NCBI GenBank assembly: GCA_009780985.1
Contig: WQYZ01000017.1
Coordinates: 1-39,848, forward strand
Direction: 5' to 3'
DNA: 39,848 nucleotides
From: Oscillospiraceae bacterium
GTDB lineage: Bacteria > Bacillota > Clostridia > Oscillospirales > WRJC01
In this document: piece by piece, positions 20,191-28,703 of the stretch
How the letters are laid out: every line of letters begins with the position of its first letter
How positions within the stretch are numbered: the stretch's first letter is position 1
The notes under the pieces: model-generated
The model's input: only the letters and a program-made list of their open reading frames with translations
Databases searched by the model: none
Told to the model about the DNA's origin: nothing
Made by a program: the position numbers and the translations under genes

Positions 20191-20517
20191 ATGCCGGCAA
20201 TAAAAAAAATGCCTCAAAGAAAATGCGTCGGGTGCGGGGTCTCAAAAAACAAGCCTGATTTGATAAGGGTAGTCCGCAGTCCCAACAATGAAATAAGCAT
20301 AGATTTGAAAGGGAAAAAATCTGGCAGGGGCGCGTATATATGCAAAAATGAAGACTGCCTGAAAAAAGCTGTAAAAGGTAAAAAATTCGACAAAAATTTT
20401 GATATGAAAGTGCCCGAGGATATACTTGAGAATCTTTTACAACAACTTAGAGAATCGGACAACCCTGTGTCTGCAGATACGACAGGAAAAAATAAGCAGA
20501 ATTTGACGGTTTTATAG
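20191..20517 (+). CDS. ylxR: YlxR family RNA-binding protein
   Basis: A 108-residue protein with the YlxR signature: RKCVGCG near the start, LIRVV, IDLKGKKSGRGAYIC and a further Cys in EDCLKKA. The family folds as a small nucleic-acid-binding protein and is almost always found between nusA and infB; its exact role is not settled (it has been linked to RNase P in some Firmicutes). The start ATG 20191 has GAGGG at good spacing. The C terminus after residue 90 is polar and not conserved. Confidence 0.93.
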   Translation: MPAIKKMPQRKCVGCGVSKNKPDLIRVVRSPNNEISIDLKGKKSGRGAYICKNEDCLKKAVKGKKFDKNFDMKVPEDILENLLQQLRESDNPVSADTTGKNKQNLTVL

Positions 20518-20581
20518 TGATAAAATTAAACAGACAGAACATTTATATTATACTCGTTAAAGAAATAGGGAGGTAATTTTC

Positions 20582-20992
20582 GTGATAAACTTGGATAAAA
20601 ATGAAAATTCGTTATTTTCAAAAAGAACAACACCATCACTAATTTTTGGCTTAATATTTTTTGTTATCGGCGTTTTTACTGCCGCTGAAGGGAATCAAAT
20701 CGGTATAGGAATTATGGCTGGAGCAGTTGCTTTCTCTGCAAGAAGAATGATAACCTCACCCGAAAGTGTGAAATGGTGGTTTTGGGTTGCTTTAATATCA
20801 GTTATTGGCGGCATTTGGCTTGCCTACGAGAGCAGCTATACCTATGTTGGTTCTGGATTCATAGGTGCGGGAATCATAATTTTCATAAATGTAATATCAT
20901 GTGCGTGGAATTTATTCCTGAATAAAATGCAAAAGGCAGAGGATAGAATTAAAGAGCTTGAAGAAGAAATTAAATTTTTGAAGAATAAATAG
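20582..20992 (+). CDS. small membrane protein with C-terminal coiled coil, unknown function
   Basis: A 136-residue protein starts at GTG 20582 after a strong GGGAGGT site. It has three or four hydrophobic segments (about 18-35, 40-54, 64-82, 87-107) followed by a charged coiled-coil tail (MQKAEDRIKELEEEIKFLKNK). I do not recognise a family. It interrupts the otherwise standard order ylxR-ylxQ and is probably read with the operon. Its position says nothing certain about function; it looks like a later insertion. Confidence 0.75.
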   Translation: MINLDKNENSLFSKRTTPSLIFGLIFFVIGVFTAAEGNQIGIGIMAGAVAFSARRMITSPESVKWWFWVALISVIGGIWLAYESSYTYVGSGFIGAGIIIFINVISCAWNLFLNKMQKAEDRIKELEEEIKFLKNK

Positions 20993-21036
20993 ATTTTAAA
21001 TTAAAACAAAAAACTAAGAAGGTGTGTTTTTTAATT

Positions 21037-21429
21037 TTGCAAGATTTTGGCGATAACAATTACAACGATAACAATAATAAAATAGGCAGTGTGACTGAAT
21101 ATGCCGAACGAAGTTCGGTCGGTTCAGTATTTGGACTTGCGAAGAAAGCGGGAGCTCTGCGCATAGGATCCGAACTTGTTATAGAATCGGTCAGAAAAGG
21201 CAGGGCTTTGCATGTGTACATAAGCTCTGACGTTTCTGAAAATACTGTGAAAAAACTGTGCGATAAAACCGCCTTTTATAATGTTCCGGCGACAAAACTG
21301 AATCTGACTATGGACGAACTTGCACACTGTATCGGATGTATGCACCCGACTGCCGCTGTTTCACTGACAGATAAAAATTTTTTGAAATTAATGGAGAAAT
21401 GTTTAAAAGACAGTGATGATACCACATGA
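21037..21429 (+). CDS. ylxQ: YlxQ, ribosomal protein L7Ae-like RNA-binding protein
   Basis: The core from GLAKKAGALRIGSELVIESV through VYISSDVSENTVKKL to ELAHCIGCMHPTAAVSLTDKNF is the L7Ae/L30e-like fold, a kink-turn RNA binder found next to ylxR and infB in Firmicutes. The start is ambiguous. GTG 21022 overlaps the AAGAAGG ribosome-binding site, so I prefer TTG 21037 (130 residues), about 14 bases from that site. The first 27 residues form a polar extension (DNNYNDNNNK...) partly encoded by a palindrome at 21104-21118. Confidence 0.88.
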   Translation: MQDFGDNNYNDNNNKIGSVTEYAERSSVGSVFGLAKKAGALRIGSELVIESVRKGRALHVYISSDVSENTVKKLCDKTAFYNVPATKLNLTMDELAHCIGCMHPTAAVSLTDKNFLKLMEKCLKDSDDTT

Positions 21430-21537
21430 TATACAATATTCGATAGACGCATAAATAAAATAGTAAAAATTCGCATTAATTATTAAAAAATTATAAAAGT
21501 AAATTTAAAGCGGAAAATCTCGGAGGTGCATTTTTAT

Positions 21538-24399
21538 ATGCCATTAGTACCCAAATATAAACTCAGCGTTGTCGCAAAAAATTTTAATTTAAAAAATAAA
21601 GATATACAGGATATTCTCTCGTCGCATAGCATAACGGGGAAAAGCCCCGCGGCTACTCTTGAAGACGACGAGCTTAATATGATATTTGAACATCTTACCC
21701 AAAATAATCATGTTGAAAATATAGACGATTACATGTACAATCCTAATCCCGTTGTTGTCAACCCTGTAGAAAACGCTCAGAAACAGGAAAAAACTGACGA
21801 TACAACTAAAAAGGCGGAGACAACAGAAAAACCGGAAACCCCTAAAATTGCCGAAAATGTTTCTGAAACTGCAAAAACTCCCGAAGTTTCCAAAACTCCG
21901 GTCAGCAAACCTGTTTCGCAGAATAATATGCCCCCGGTTAATAGACATGAAAACTTTAAAAAAGATAAACCCGCGTATACTGCAAATTCGCAGAACAGAC
22001 AGAATCCGCAGAACACGCATCCACAAAACGTAAAATCAGGGCAACAGCAGAATCCTAACACTGTTCCTCAAAGAACGGAAAGAACAGAAAAATTTAATAA
22101 GCAAAATAGACCCGAGCAAATACTGAACAGAGTTCAGTCGAACACAGTTCAGTTAAATAAAACTGAAAAGACGGAAATTCCGGCGCAGAATAAATTTCAG
22201 CAACAGACTAAGCGCGATTTTTCAAATCCTGCGTTTAATAAAAATAATAACAACAGACAGGATAGATTTAAAAATCAACAGCAAAATCAGAAATTTAATC
22301 AGAATAATCAGCAAAACAAAGATAATAAATCCAAAAGCACTGTCGATATAATATCGTCAAGCGATAACATAAAATTTGCCGCCGGAGTAAAAGACGAATC
22401 GGCAAAAATAGTCGACACAAGAACTTCGACGGTAGATTTGTCAAGATATGATGAGAATCTCGAGACTTATGTCAGCGATTCCGACAAAATCAGCAAGGAT
22501 TTTGCTGGTGAAAAACAAAAATTAAAGAAAACGGTGCAGAACAAAGAAAGAGTTTATGACAGAAACGGCAGACCGATAGATAAAGAGCGTCTCGCTCTCG
22601 AAAAACTTCAAAAGAAACAGCAGGAACAGGAACAGGAAAAAGCTAAGAAAAAACCTCTTTCAATAATACTGCCGGAAAAAATAATAGCTTCGGATTTAGC
22701 CTCAAAACTCCACATAACTTCAGCCGAAGTCATAAAAAAACTGTTTCTCCTCGGGGTTAAAGTCAGTGTAAATGAGGAAATAGAATACGATACGGCGGCC
22801 CTTCTTGCAATGGAGTTCGGCGCGAAAGTCGAGAAAGAGGTTATAGTTACAATCGAGGACAGGCTTTTTGACGAAAGTATCGACACAGACGATAAACTCG
22901 TCGCGCGCGCGCCGATCGTCGTCGTTATGGGGCACGTAGACCACGGCAAAACGACGCTCTTAGACGCAATCAAACACACAAACGTCGCGGCGGGAGAAGC
23001 CGGGGGTATCACCCAGCATATCGGCGCATACAGAGTGGAAGTGAGCGGACGGGAAATAACGTTTCTGGACACTCCCGGTCATGCCGCGTTTACCGCAATG
23101 CGGGCGAGAGGCGCGCAGGCGACGGATATAGCGATTCTCGCAGTATCCGCTGCAGAAGGAGTGATGCCGCAGACGGTCGAGGCGATAAATCACGCGAAAG
23201 CCGCAAACGTCGCAATAATCGTCGCGATGACTTTCATAGATAAACCGCAGGCTGACCCGGAAAGACTTAAACAGGAACTTACAAAATACGAATTAGTCCC
23301 GGAAGAATGGGGCGGCGATATAATCTGCGTACCCGTCTCGGCAATAACCGGTCAGGGGCTTGACGAGCTTTTAGAAATGGTGCTGCTGACAGCCGATATG
23401 AAAGAACTGAAAGCAAATCCCGACAGATTGGCAAGAGGAATAATAATCGAGGCAAAACTCGACAAAGGCAGAGGACCTATAGCAACTGTGTTAATCCAGA
23501 ACGGCACTCTGAAGCCCGGCGATATAGTGATTGCGGGGACGACGGTCGGCAGGGTCAGGGCAATGAACAACGACAGGGGCAAATCCATAAAATCGGCTGG
23601 ACCTTCGGTTCCGGTCGAAGTCATAGGACTGTCGGAAACTCCGAATGCGGGCGATATGTTCCGGGTGGTGGAAGATGAAAAAATGGCACGCGAACTTGTC
23701 GAAAGAAGGAAATCCGACGAAAAAGAAGAACAGTTTAGCATTTCGTCAAACGTCACCCTCGAAGATTTATTCGCACATGTCAAAAGCGGCATAAAAGAGC
23801 TTAATCTCATAATAAAAGCGGATGTTCAGGGTTCGGTGGAAGCCTTAAAATCCGCACTCATAAAAGAATCTATAGACGAAGTTAAAATAAAAGTAATACA
23901 CAGCGCAGTCGGAGGCATAACGGAATCTGACGTTATGCTCGCTTCGGCGTCAAACGCGATAGTTATTGGGTTCAACGTCCGTCCGGACAAAACCGCTATA
24001 GACGCAGCCGACAGAAAAGGCGTGGACGTCAGAACATACAGGATTATTTACGAGTGTATAGAAGAAGTGAACGCGGCTATGAAAGGCATGCTCGCGCCGA
24101 AATTCAAAGAAGTCGTACTCGGTCATGCGCAGGTGCGCCAGACAATCAAAATCCCGAATGTGGGCACGATTGCCGGCTCGTACGTCCAGGACGGCAAAAT
24201 CTCAAGAAACGCGCAAATCAGGATAGTGCGCGACGGTATTGTTATATTCGAGGACAAAATTCAGTCTCTGAAGCGTTTCAAAGACGACGCCCGGGAAGTC
24301 GCGCAGGGTTACGAGTGCGGCGTAGGTTTGGAAAGGTTCAACGATATAAAAGAGCTTGACATTCTGGAAGCGTTTACAATAGAACAGATACGCAGTTAG
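21538..24399 (+). CDS. infB: translation initiation factor IF-2
   Basis: IF-2 is the GTPase that brings initiator tRNA to the ribosome and promotes subunit joining. The 953-residue protein has an IF2_N helix motif at the N terminus ([21 protein letters not shown]), a long Asn/Gln/Lys/Pro-rich linker (about 60-270), a second IF2_N segment ([21 protein letters not shown]), the G domain and the C-terminal beta-barrel and IF2-specific domains. G1 is GHVDHGKTT (465-473), G3 is DTPGHAAF, G5 SAITGQG. G4, normally NKxD, reads TFID (565-568, nt 23230-23241), which is odd. Start ATG 21538 is ten bases after GGAGGT; GTG 21526 overlaps that site and is rejected. Confidence 0.97.
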   Translation: MPLVPKYKLSVVAKNFNLKNKDIQDILSSHSITGKSPAATLEDDELNMIFEHLTQNNHVENIDDYMYNPNPVVVNPVENAQKQEKTDDTTKKAETTEKPETPKIAENVSETAKTPEVSKTPVSKPVSQNNMPPVNRHENFKKDKPAYTANSQNRQNPQNTHPQNVKSGQQQNPNTVPQRTERTEKFNKQNRPEQILNRVQSNTVQLNKTEKTEIPAQNKFQQQTKRDFSNPAFNKNNNNRQDRFKNQQQNQKFNQNNQQNKDNKSKSTVDIISSSDNIKFAAGVKDESAKIVDTRTSTVDLSRYDENLETYVSDSDKISKDFAGEKQKLKKTVQNKERVYDRNGRPIDKERLALEKLQKKQQEQEQEKAKKKPLSIILPEKIIASDLASKLHITSAEVIKKLFLLGVKVSVNEEIEYDTAALLAMEFGAKVEKEVIVTIEDRLFDESIDTDDKLVARAPIVVVMGHVDHGKTTLLDAIKHTNVAAGEAGGITQHIGAYRVEVSGREITFLDTPGHAAFTAMRARGAQATDIAILAVSAAEGVMPQTVEAINHAKAANVAIIVAMTFIDKPQADPERLKQELTKYELVPEEWGGDIICVPVSAITGQGLDELLEMVLLTADMKELKANPDRLARGIIIEAKLDKGRGPIATVLIQNGTLKPGDIVIAGTTVGRVRAMNNDRGKSIKSAGPSVPVEVIGLSETPNAGDMFRVVEDEKMARELVERRKSDEKEEQFSISSNVTLEDLFAHVKSGIKELNLIIKADVQGSVEALKSALIKESIDEVKIKVIHSAVGGITESDVMLASASNAIVIGFNVRPDKTAIDAADRKGVDVRTYRIIYECIEEVNAAMKGMLAPKFKEVVLGHAQVRQTIKIPNVGTIAGSYVQDGKISRNAQIRIVRDGIVIFEDKIQSLKRFKDDAREVAQGYECGVGLERFNDIKELDILEAFTIEQIRS

Positions 24400-24410
24400 G
24401 ACGGGGATAC

Positions 24411-24587
24411 ATGACAGGAGTAGAAATGATAAAATTGTTAAAACAAAATGGGTTTGAAGTTATTAAAGTCAAAGGCAGCCATTATCATATGGCAAAAGAT
24501 GGGGCATACGTAATTGTTCCTCACCATAACAAAGAATTAGGAAAAGGAATTTATAACAGAATTATGAAAGATGCGGAACTAAAGTAA
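24411..24587 (+). CDS. hicA: HicA-type mRNA interferase toxin
   Basis: A 58-residue protein begins 11 bases after the infB stop. It has the HicA double-stranded-RNA-binding-like plan: V-E-M-I-K-L-L-K-Q-N-G-F near the start, then KVKGSHYHM with the catalytic His at position 24, and the C-terminal VPHHNKELGKGIYNRIMKDA. HicA toxins cleave mRNA and are held inactive by HicB, whose gene follows after 16 bases. The start ATG 24411 follows GGGG at short distance. It may be read from the infB transcript. Confidence 0.9.
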   Translation: MTGVEMIKLLKQNGFEVIKVKGSHYHMAKDGAYVIVPHHNKELGKGIYNRIMKDAELK

Positions 24588-24603
24588 ATAGGGGGTGTTA
24601 AAT

Positions 24604-24996
24604 TTGAAAATAAAATATGCTTATCCTGCAGTCTTTGAAAAAGAAGAAAACGGATATTTTGTTAATTTCCCTGATATTTCGCCGTGTTATACAGAGGGTT
24701 CTACATTGGAAGAAGCTGTTTTTATGGCGAAAGACGTGTTGGAAGGACGGATTGAGGTAGCCTTGGACCGCGGAGAAAATTTGCCGGTTCCGTCAAATCT
24801 TGAAAATTTAAAAGGTAAAGTCATGTTAATTATAGCTGATGTCGATAATAAAGAAAATCAAACAAAATTTGTTAAAAAAACTGTTTCTATTCCACAGTGG
24901 CTGAACGACGAAGCAAAAAAAGCCAACATAAATTTTTCCGTTGTTTTTAGGGAAGCATTGCAGGAGAGATTAAACTTAAATCAGCAGGGAAAATGA
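24604..24996 (+). CDS. hicB: HicB-type antitoxin
   Basis: A 130-residue protein starts at TTG 24604, six bases after GGGGGTG; GTG 24595 in the same frame lies inside that site. The N-terminal part (YPAVFEKEENGYFVNFPDI, then STLEEAVFMAKDVLEGRI) is the HicB RNase-H-like fold that plugs the toxin. The C-terminal part (KKTVSIPQWLNDEAKKANINFSVV, written here in pieces: KKTVSIPQWL / ANINFSVVFREAL) has the look of a ribbon-helix-helix DNA-binding domain, expected to autoregulate the pair. It neutralises the adjacent HicA. Confidence 0.9.
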   Translation: MKIKYAYPAVFEKEENGYFVNFPDISPCYTEGSTLEEAVFMAKDVLEGRIEVALDRGENLPVPSNLENLKGKVMLIIADVDNKENQTKFVKKTVSIPQWLNDEAKKANINFSVVFREALQERLNLNQQGK

Positions 24997-25018
24997 TTTA
25001 CTCGATAAGTTTTATTTT

Positions 25019-25792
25019 TTATTTTCTGATTGTATATCCCATTCCTCTGACTGTGTGTATCAATTTTACTTTATATTTCTGGTCGATTTTATTTCTTAAA
25101 TACCGGACAAAAACATCGACGACATTTGTGGAGCCGTAGTAATCAAATCCCCAGACCTCGACAAAAATTCTTTTTCTGTCAACTACTTCCCCCCTGTTTT
25201 TTATAAGGAAAATCAATAAATCATACTCTTTTTTAGTGAGTTCTATTTTATCTTCTTTGAATGTGACGGACTTTGTGTTTTCGTCTATCAGCAGATCGCC
25301 TATCTGAATTGTTTTCGGCTGGGCGGTTTTCATTTTATTTATCTTTTTTTGAAAAGCGGCGACTTCTTTTATAAACTGCTCTGTAATAAACGGGCGTTTT
25401 ACAAAAACGATATTGTTTTTGCTGTATTTATTATATTCTTTCCCGGTTATTTTTTTCTTGAAATCGTTTATTACATTTTCAAACGAAGTAAATACTATAT
25501 TTATTGCCGACTTTTTGGAAAGTTTCATAAATTCCATATAACTGCTTCCGATTTCCCCTATCGCAAGTATCGCAAAACTGCAGTTGTTTTCAAAGCAGTA
25601 ATTTAAGGCGTCGGCGCATAAATGCCTGCCTGTATTGCCAATACCGTCGGTATCGCTGCCGCCGTCGGGAATATAAAACTTTTTACATGCGTAGCCGTTA
25701 TTTTTCAGCTCCAGCTCCAACATTCGCGCAAATCTTATATCATTGCCGATTATCACAATATTCTGATTATTCTCAATCAATTTATCCTGCAT
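25019..25792 (-). CDS. OmpR/PhoB-type regulator with degenerate receiver domain
   Basis: The C-terminal 100 residues are a clear OmpR-family winged helix (ELTKKEYDLLIFLIKN, RKRIFVEVWGFD, VDVFVRYLRNKI, LIHTVRGMGYTIRK). The N-terminal 120 residues resemble a receiver (NIVIIGND at strand 1, INIVFTSF at strand 4, VFVKRPF at strand 5), but strand 3 reads FAILAIGE, with no Asp to be phosphorylated, and an insertion follows helix 1. It is therefore probably a phosphorylation-independent regulator. No histidine kinase lies next to it. I start at M 25792, which has GGAG ten bases before it; an upstream ATG at 25858 has no ribosome-binding site. Convergent with hicB. Confidence 0.82.
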   Translation of the reverse strand: MQDKLIENNQNIVIIGNDIRFARMLELELKNNGYACKKFYIPDGGSDTDGIGNTGRHLCADALNYCFENNCSFAILAIGEIGSSYMEFMKLSKKSAINIVFTSFENVINDFKKKITGKEYNKYSKNNIVFVKRPFITEQFIKEVAAFQKKINKMKTAQPKTIQIGDLLIDENTKSVTFKEDKIELTKKEYDLLIFLIKNRGEVVDRKRIFVEVWGFDYYGSTNVVDVFVRYLRNKIDQKYKVKLIHTVRGMGYTIRK

Positions 25793-25823
25793 TTTATATA
25801 TGCTCCAATTTTCTAAAAAACAC

Positions 25824-25852
25824 TTGAAAAATACATATTTTTGAGTTATAAT
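25824..25852 (+). promoter_or_regulatory. promoter of the Dabb-domain gene
   Basis: TTGAAA (25824-25829) and TATAAT (25847-25852) with 17 bases between them, about 50 bases before ATG 25905. It lies in the gap between this gene and the divergent regulator gene. Confidence 0.7.
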
Positions 25853-25904
25853 ATTCAAAATGAAAAAATATAAAAATTAATAAATTATACGGGGTAAGTA
25901 TATC

Positions 25905-26198
25905 ATGGTAAAACATATCGTTATGTGGAAAATAAAAGATTTTGCAGAGGGCAAAACAAAAGAAGAGAATATAAAATATATCAAAGAATCTCTTGAAAAT
26001 CTCGTCAATTTAATACCTGAAATAAAACTTTTGGAAGTCGGCGTCAGTTTAGAGCCGGGTTTTGACGCGGTTTTATACAGCGAATTTAATTCCCTGCCCG
26101 ATCTGCAAATATATCAAAATCACCCGGAGCACAAGAAAATCGCGGAATATATAGGCAAAGTAAGAGAAGAAAGAGTCTGCGGAGATTATATAATATAG
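25905..26198 (+). CDS. Dabb family (stress-responsive A/B barrel) protein
   Basis: A 97-residue protein with the dimeric alpha-beta barrel plan: VKHIVMWKIKD at the start, a helix with LENLVNLIPEIKLLEVGVSL, then DAVLYSEFNSLPDLQIYQNHPEHKKIAEYI. This matches the Dabb (PF07876) family by eye, including the N-terminal H-I-V-x-W/F-K and the Y-x-x-H-P-x-H segment. Biochemical roles in this family vary, so none is assigned. GGGG precedes the start at good distance. It lies next to the divergent regulator gene, whose target it may be, but that is a guess. Confidence 0.85.
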   Translation: MVKHIVMWKIKDFAEGKTKEENIKYIKESLENLVNLIPEIKLLEVGVSLEPGFDAVLYSEFNSLPDLQIYQNHPEHKKIAEYIGKVREERVCGDYII

Positions 26199-26280
26199 CA
26201 GTGAAGAAAATTTATATTTTATGCGGAAGTTATTGAAATGGATAATATCAAATAATTATGCATAATGAAGGGATTCAAAC

Positions 26281-27435
26281 ATGAAAAAACTAAATAATTT
26301 AAAATGGTTCACTCTCGGCATTATTTTAACAGTATTGATAATAGTATTCATCATCCCGGTTTTTGCTTCATTAAATGCACTTGGGCTCAATGTTAATGGG
26401 GATGGCAACACAAATACCGTGATTTTGACTACGTCTAATCAATCATCAGCATCAGAATCGACAATTGAATTGCCTGATCAAAAAACAACAACTATAACAA
26501 TAAAGGGCGAAGAATACAGCACAGATTTAACAAGCCTTAGTTTAAGTGATAAAGGACTTACAAACGCAGATATAGAACCTTTGAAATATATGAAAAATTT
26601 GACAGAGTTGGATTTATCATCTAATCAAATAAGCGATGTTACAATATTATCCAACCTTACAAATTTAACTTATTTATCTTTAAATCTTAACTGGGATATT
26701 AGCGATATAACTCCGTTGTCCAATCTTACAAATCTGACATATTTATATTTAGGATGGAATCAAATCAATGACGTAACGCCAATATCTACTCTTAAAAATT
26801 TAATTGTGCTGCATCTAGGTAATAATAATCTTATCGATATAACACCTCTTTCAAATCTTGCAAATTTAACTTGGCTGGCATTAAACGCAAACTCGGATTT
26901 AAAAGATATATCACCATTATTCAAACTTGAGAAATTGAATACTTTAGAACTACAACAAATCGGAATCACCGATTTATCTCAACTTTCTCATATTGCGAAT
27001 TTAAAAGATTTAGTCTTAGGAAGTCTTTATGATATTGATTTTTCTCCGCTTGCTAATCTTACGAGTTTGACTAATTTCAGTTTAGTTTATTCATCAATTA
27101 ATGATTTGACACCTTTTGCCAACCTTAAAAACTTAAATTCATTATATTTGCATTCAATCCAAGCCACCGATTTTACACCATTATCCAAGCTTACAAACTT
27201 AACCAATTTGATGTTATGGGAGGATAAAATTACCGACTTAACGCCGTTTTCTAATTTAACGAATTTAGAAGAGTTATCTTTGATTGCAAATCAAATCACC
27301 GATTTATCACCGCTATTCAATTTAACAAATTTAACCACTTTAAATTTAAGCTACAATCCTGTTACTGATGAGCAGATAACAGAGATTAGGGCATTATTAC
27401 CTAATACAGATATAATAAATCGCGAGCCTAAGTGA
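26281..27435 (+). CDS. secreted internalin-like leucine-rich-repeat protein
   Basis: A 384-residue protein with an N-terminal hydrophobic signal (FTLGIILTVLIIVFIIPVFA, likely cleavage after VFA) and, from about residue 70, roughly 13-14 leucine-rich repeats of about 22 residues of the internalin type (LTNLTYLYLGWNQINDVTPIS). It ends with a last repeat and a short cap (NPVTDEQITEIRALLPNTDI) of the kind seen in other bacterial LRR proteins. No LPXTG, SH3 or GW anchor is present, so it may be released or tethered by the uncleaved signal. Ribosome-binding site AAGGGA. Its binding partner is unknown. Confidence 0.88.
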   Translation: MKKLNNLKWFTLGIILTVLIIVFIIPVFASLNALGLNVNGDGNTNTVILTTSNQSSASESTIELPDQKTTTITIKGEEYSTDLTSLSLSDKGLTNADIEPLKYMKNLTELDLSSNQISDVTILSNLTNLTYLSLNLNWDISDITPLSNLTNLTYLYLGWNQINDVTPISTLKNLIVLHLGNNNLIDITPLSNLANLTWLALNANSDLKDISPLFKLEKLNTLELQQIGITDLSQLSHIANLKDLVLGSLYDIDFSPLANLTSLTNFSLVYSSINDLTPFANLKNLNSLYLHSIQATDFTPLSKLTNLTNLMLWEDKITDLTPFSNLTNLEELSLIANQITDLSPLFNLTNLTTLNLSYNPVTDEQITEIRALLPNTDIINREPK

Positions 27436-27509
27436 TGTGTATATATAAATTACTTATCGTCATAGAATAGTATAAGCATTTTCTTCGCTATTCGTTACTC
27501 GGATATTAT

Positions 27510-28466
27510 TTACATCCTCAAAACGCTGCTTAAAACAAAAATAACAAACGGCACAGACACAATCGAGAACAATGTCGAAAGTCCAACATCTGTAGCCCCG
27601 GATTCTGCGTCGCATTCATATGTCTCCGCAAAAATCGCGACGTTTGCCGCGCTCGGCATGCCGGGCATCAAAGCTCCCATGTATATCAAAAGCGTCGGCA
27701 GTTTTAACAGCCAGCATACTCCGCCGATAAACAGCGGCATAACAATCAGTTTTATTATCAGATAATAATAATTTTTTACAGATAAAAACATCCGTTTTAG
27801 GTTTACAGTCGAGATTAAAGAGCCAATAATCACCATTGAAAGCGGAAATGTCATATCGCCTATGAGTTTTGCCGAATCAAATAAAATCGGCGGGATTTTT
27901 ATCCTGAACGCGAAAATTATAATCCCGATAAAAGACGAAATCATCCCGGCGTTTATGAATATTTTTGAAATCGGCAGCTTGACTTTCTCCCCGTTTTTGT
28001 TTTTGCCCCGCGATAACAGGATAATACCGTATGTCCAGATAAATATATTGAAAAACATGCTGTAAAATGCGCCGTAAAATATGCCGAGTTCGTCCCCGAA
28101 AACGACTTTAAGCACTGGATAACCTAAAAATGCGCAGTTGGTGAATATGGTCGCCATTTCAAAAATTTTGCGCTGCTCTAAATTTTTTACAGGTTTGTAC
28201 AGCAAAAACGCCGCCGCCGCTAAAAATATATGAATTGCTGCCGACAATATAAATATACTGACTCCCTGTTTTAACTTTTCGGCGTCAAAGTCTATCTGAA
28301 ACGAAGTTATAATCATCAGCGGCTGAGTTACGTTCAATAAAAAAGCCGAGAGTTTTTTCGTCGACGCCCAGTCCAATATATTCATTTTTCTTGCGATAAT
28401 TCCCGCGAAGACAATCAAAAATAACGTCAGTACTTTCCCGCCTACCAAAAATACGCTATTATCCAT
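27510..28466 (-). CDS. AEC (auxin efflux carrier) family transporter
   Basis: A 318-residue integral membrane protein with about ten hydrophobic segments in two halves and a central hydrophilic stretch (SRGKNKNGEKVKLPISKIF). Hallmarks are LSAFLLNVTQPLMIITSF in segment 2, ATIFTNCAFLGYPV and the C-terminal GALMPGMPSAANVAIFAE, all typical of AEC carriers for small organic anions such as malate. The substrate cannot be told from sequence. GGGAG lies about 13 bases before ATG. Convergent with the LRR gene; no clear terminator is visible between them. Confidence 0.88.
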   Translation of the reverse strand: MDNSVFLVGGKVLTLFLIVFAGIIARKMNILDWASTKKLSAFLLNVTQPLMIITSFQIDFDAEKLKQGVSIFILSAAIHIFLAAAAFLLYKPVKNLEQRKIFEMATIFTNCAFLGYPVLKVVFGDELGIFYGAFYSMFFNIFIWTYGIILLSRGKNKNGEKVKLPISKIFINAGMISSFIGIIIFAFRIKIPPILFDSAKLIGDMTFPLSMVIIGSLISTVNLKRMFLSVKNYYYLIIKLIVMPLFIGGVCWLLKLPTLLIYMGALMPGMPSAANVAIFAETYECDAESGATDVGLSTLFSIVSVPFVIFVLSSVLRM

Positions 28467-28597
28467 GCGTCTAAAAAAACTCCCGTTTGATTTTTACCGA
28501 GCGAAGCTCAATTGTATGATCGTTTTATTATAACATATATAATATATCTTTTACAAGTGAAAAATAAAAATTTATTGATACTAAAAATAAAAAAGTC

Positions 28598-28626
28598 TTG
28601 ATTATTTTCATAATATCAGATATAAT
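28598..28626 (+). promoter_or_regulatory. promoter of the M23-like gene
   Basis: TTGATT (28598-28603) and TATAAT (28621-28626) with a 17-base spacer, about 75 bases before ATG 28704. The 237-base gap between this gene and the divergent AEC gene otherwise holds only A+T-rich sequence and a short palindrome, GAGCGAAGCTC, at 28499-28509. Confidence 0.7.
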
Positions 28627-28703
28627 ATAAAATATATACATACGTCCGTTTTACAATAAAACATAAAAATAACAGAAAACAGAAAAAGGAACTGTAGAAT
28701 ACT

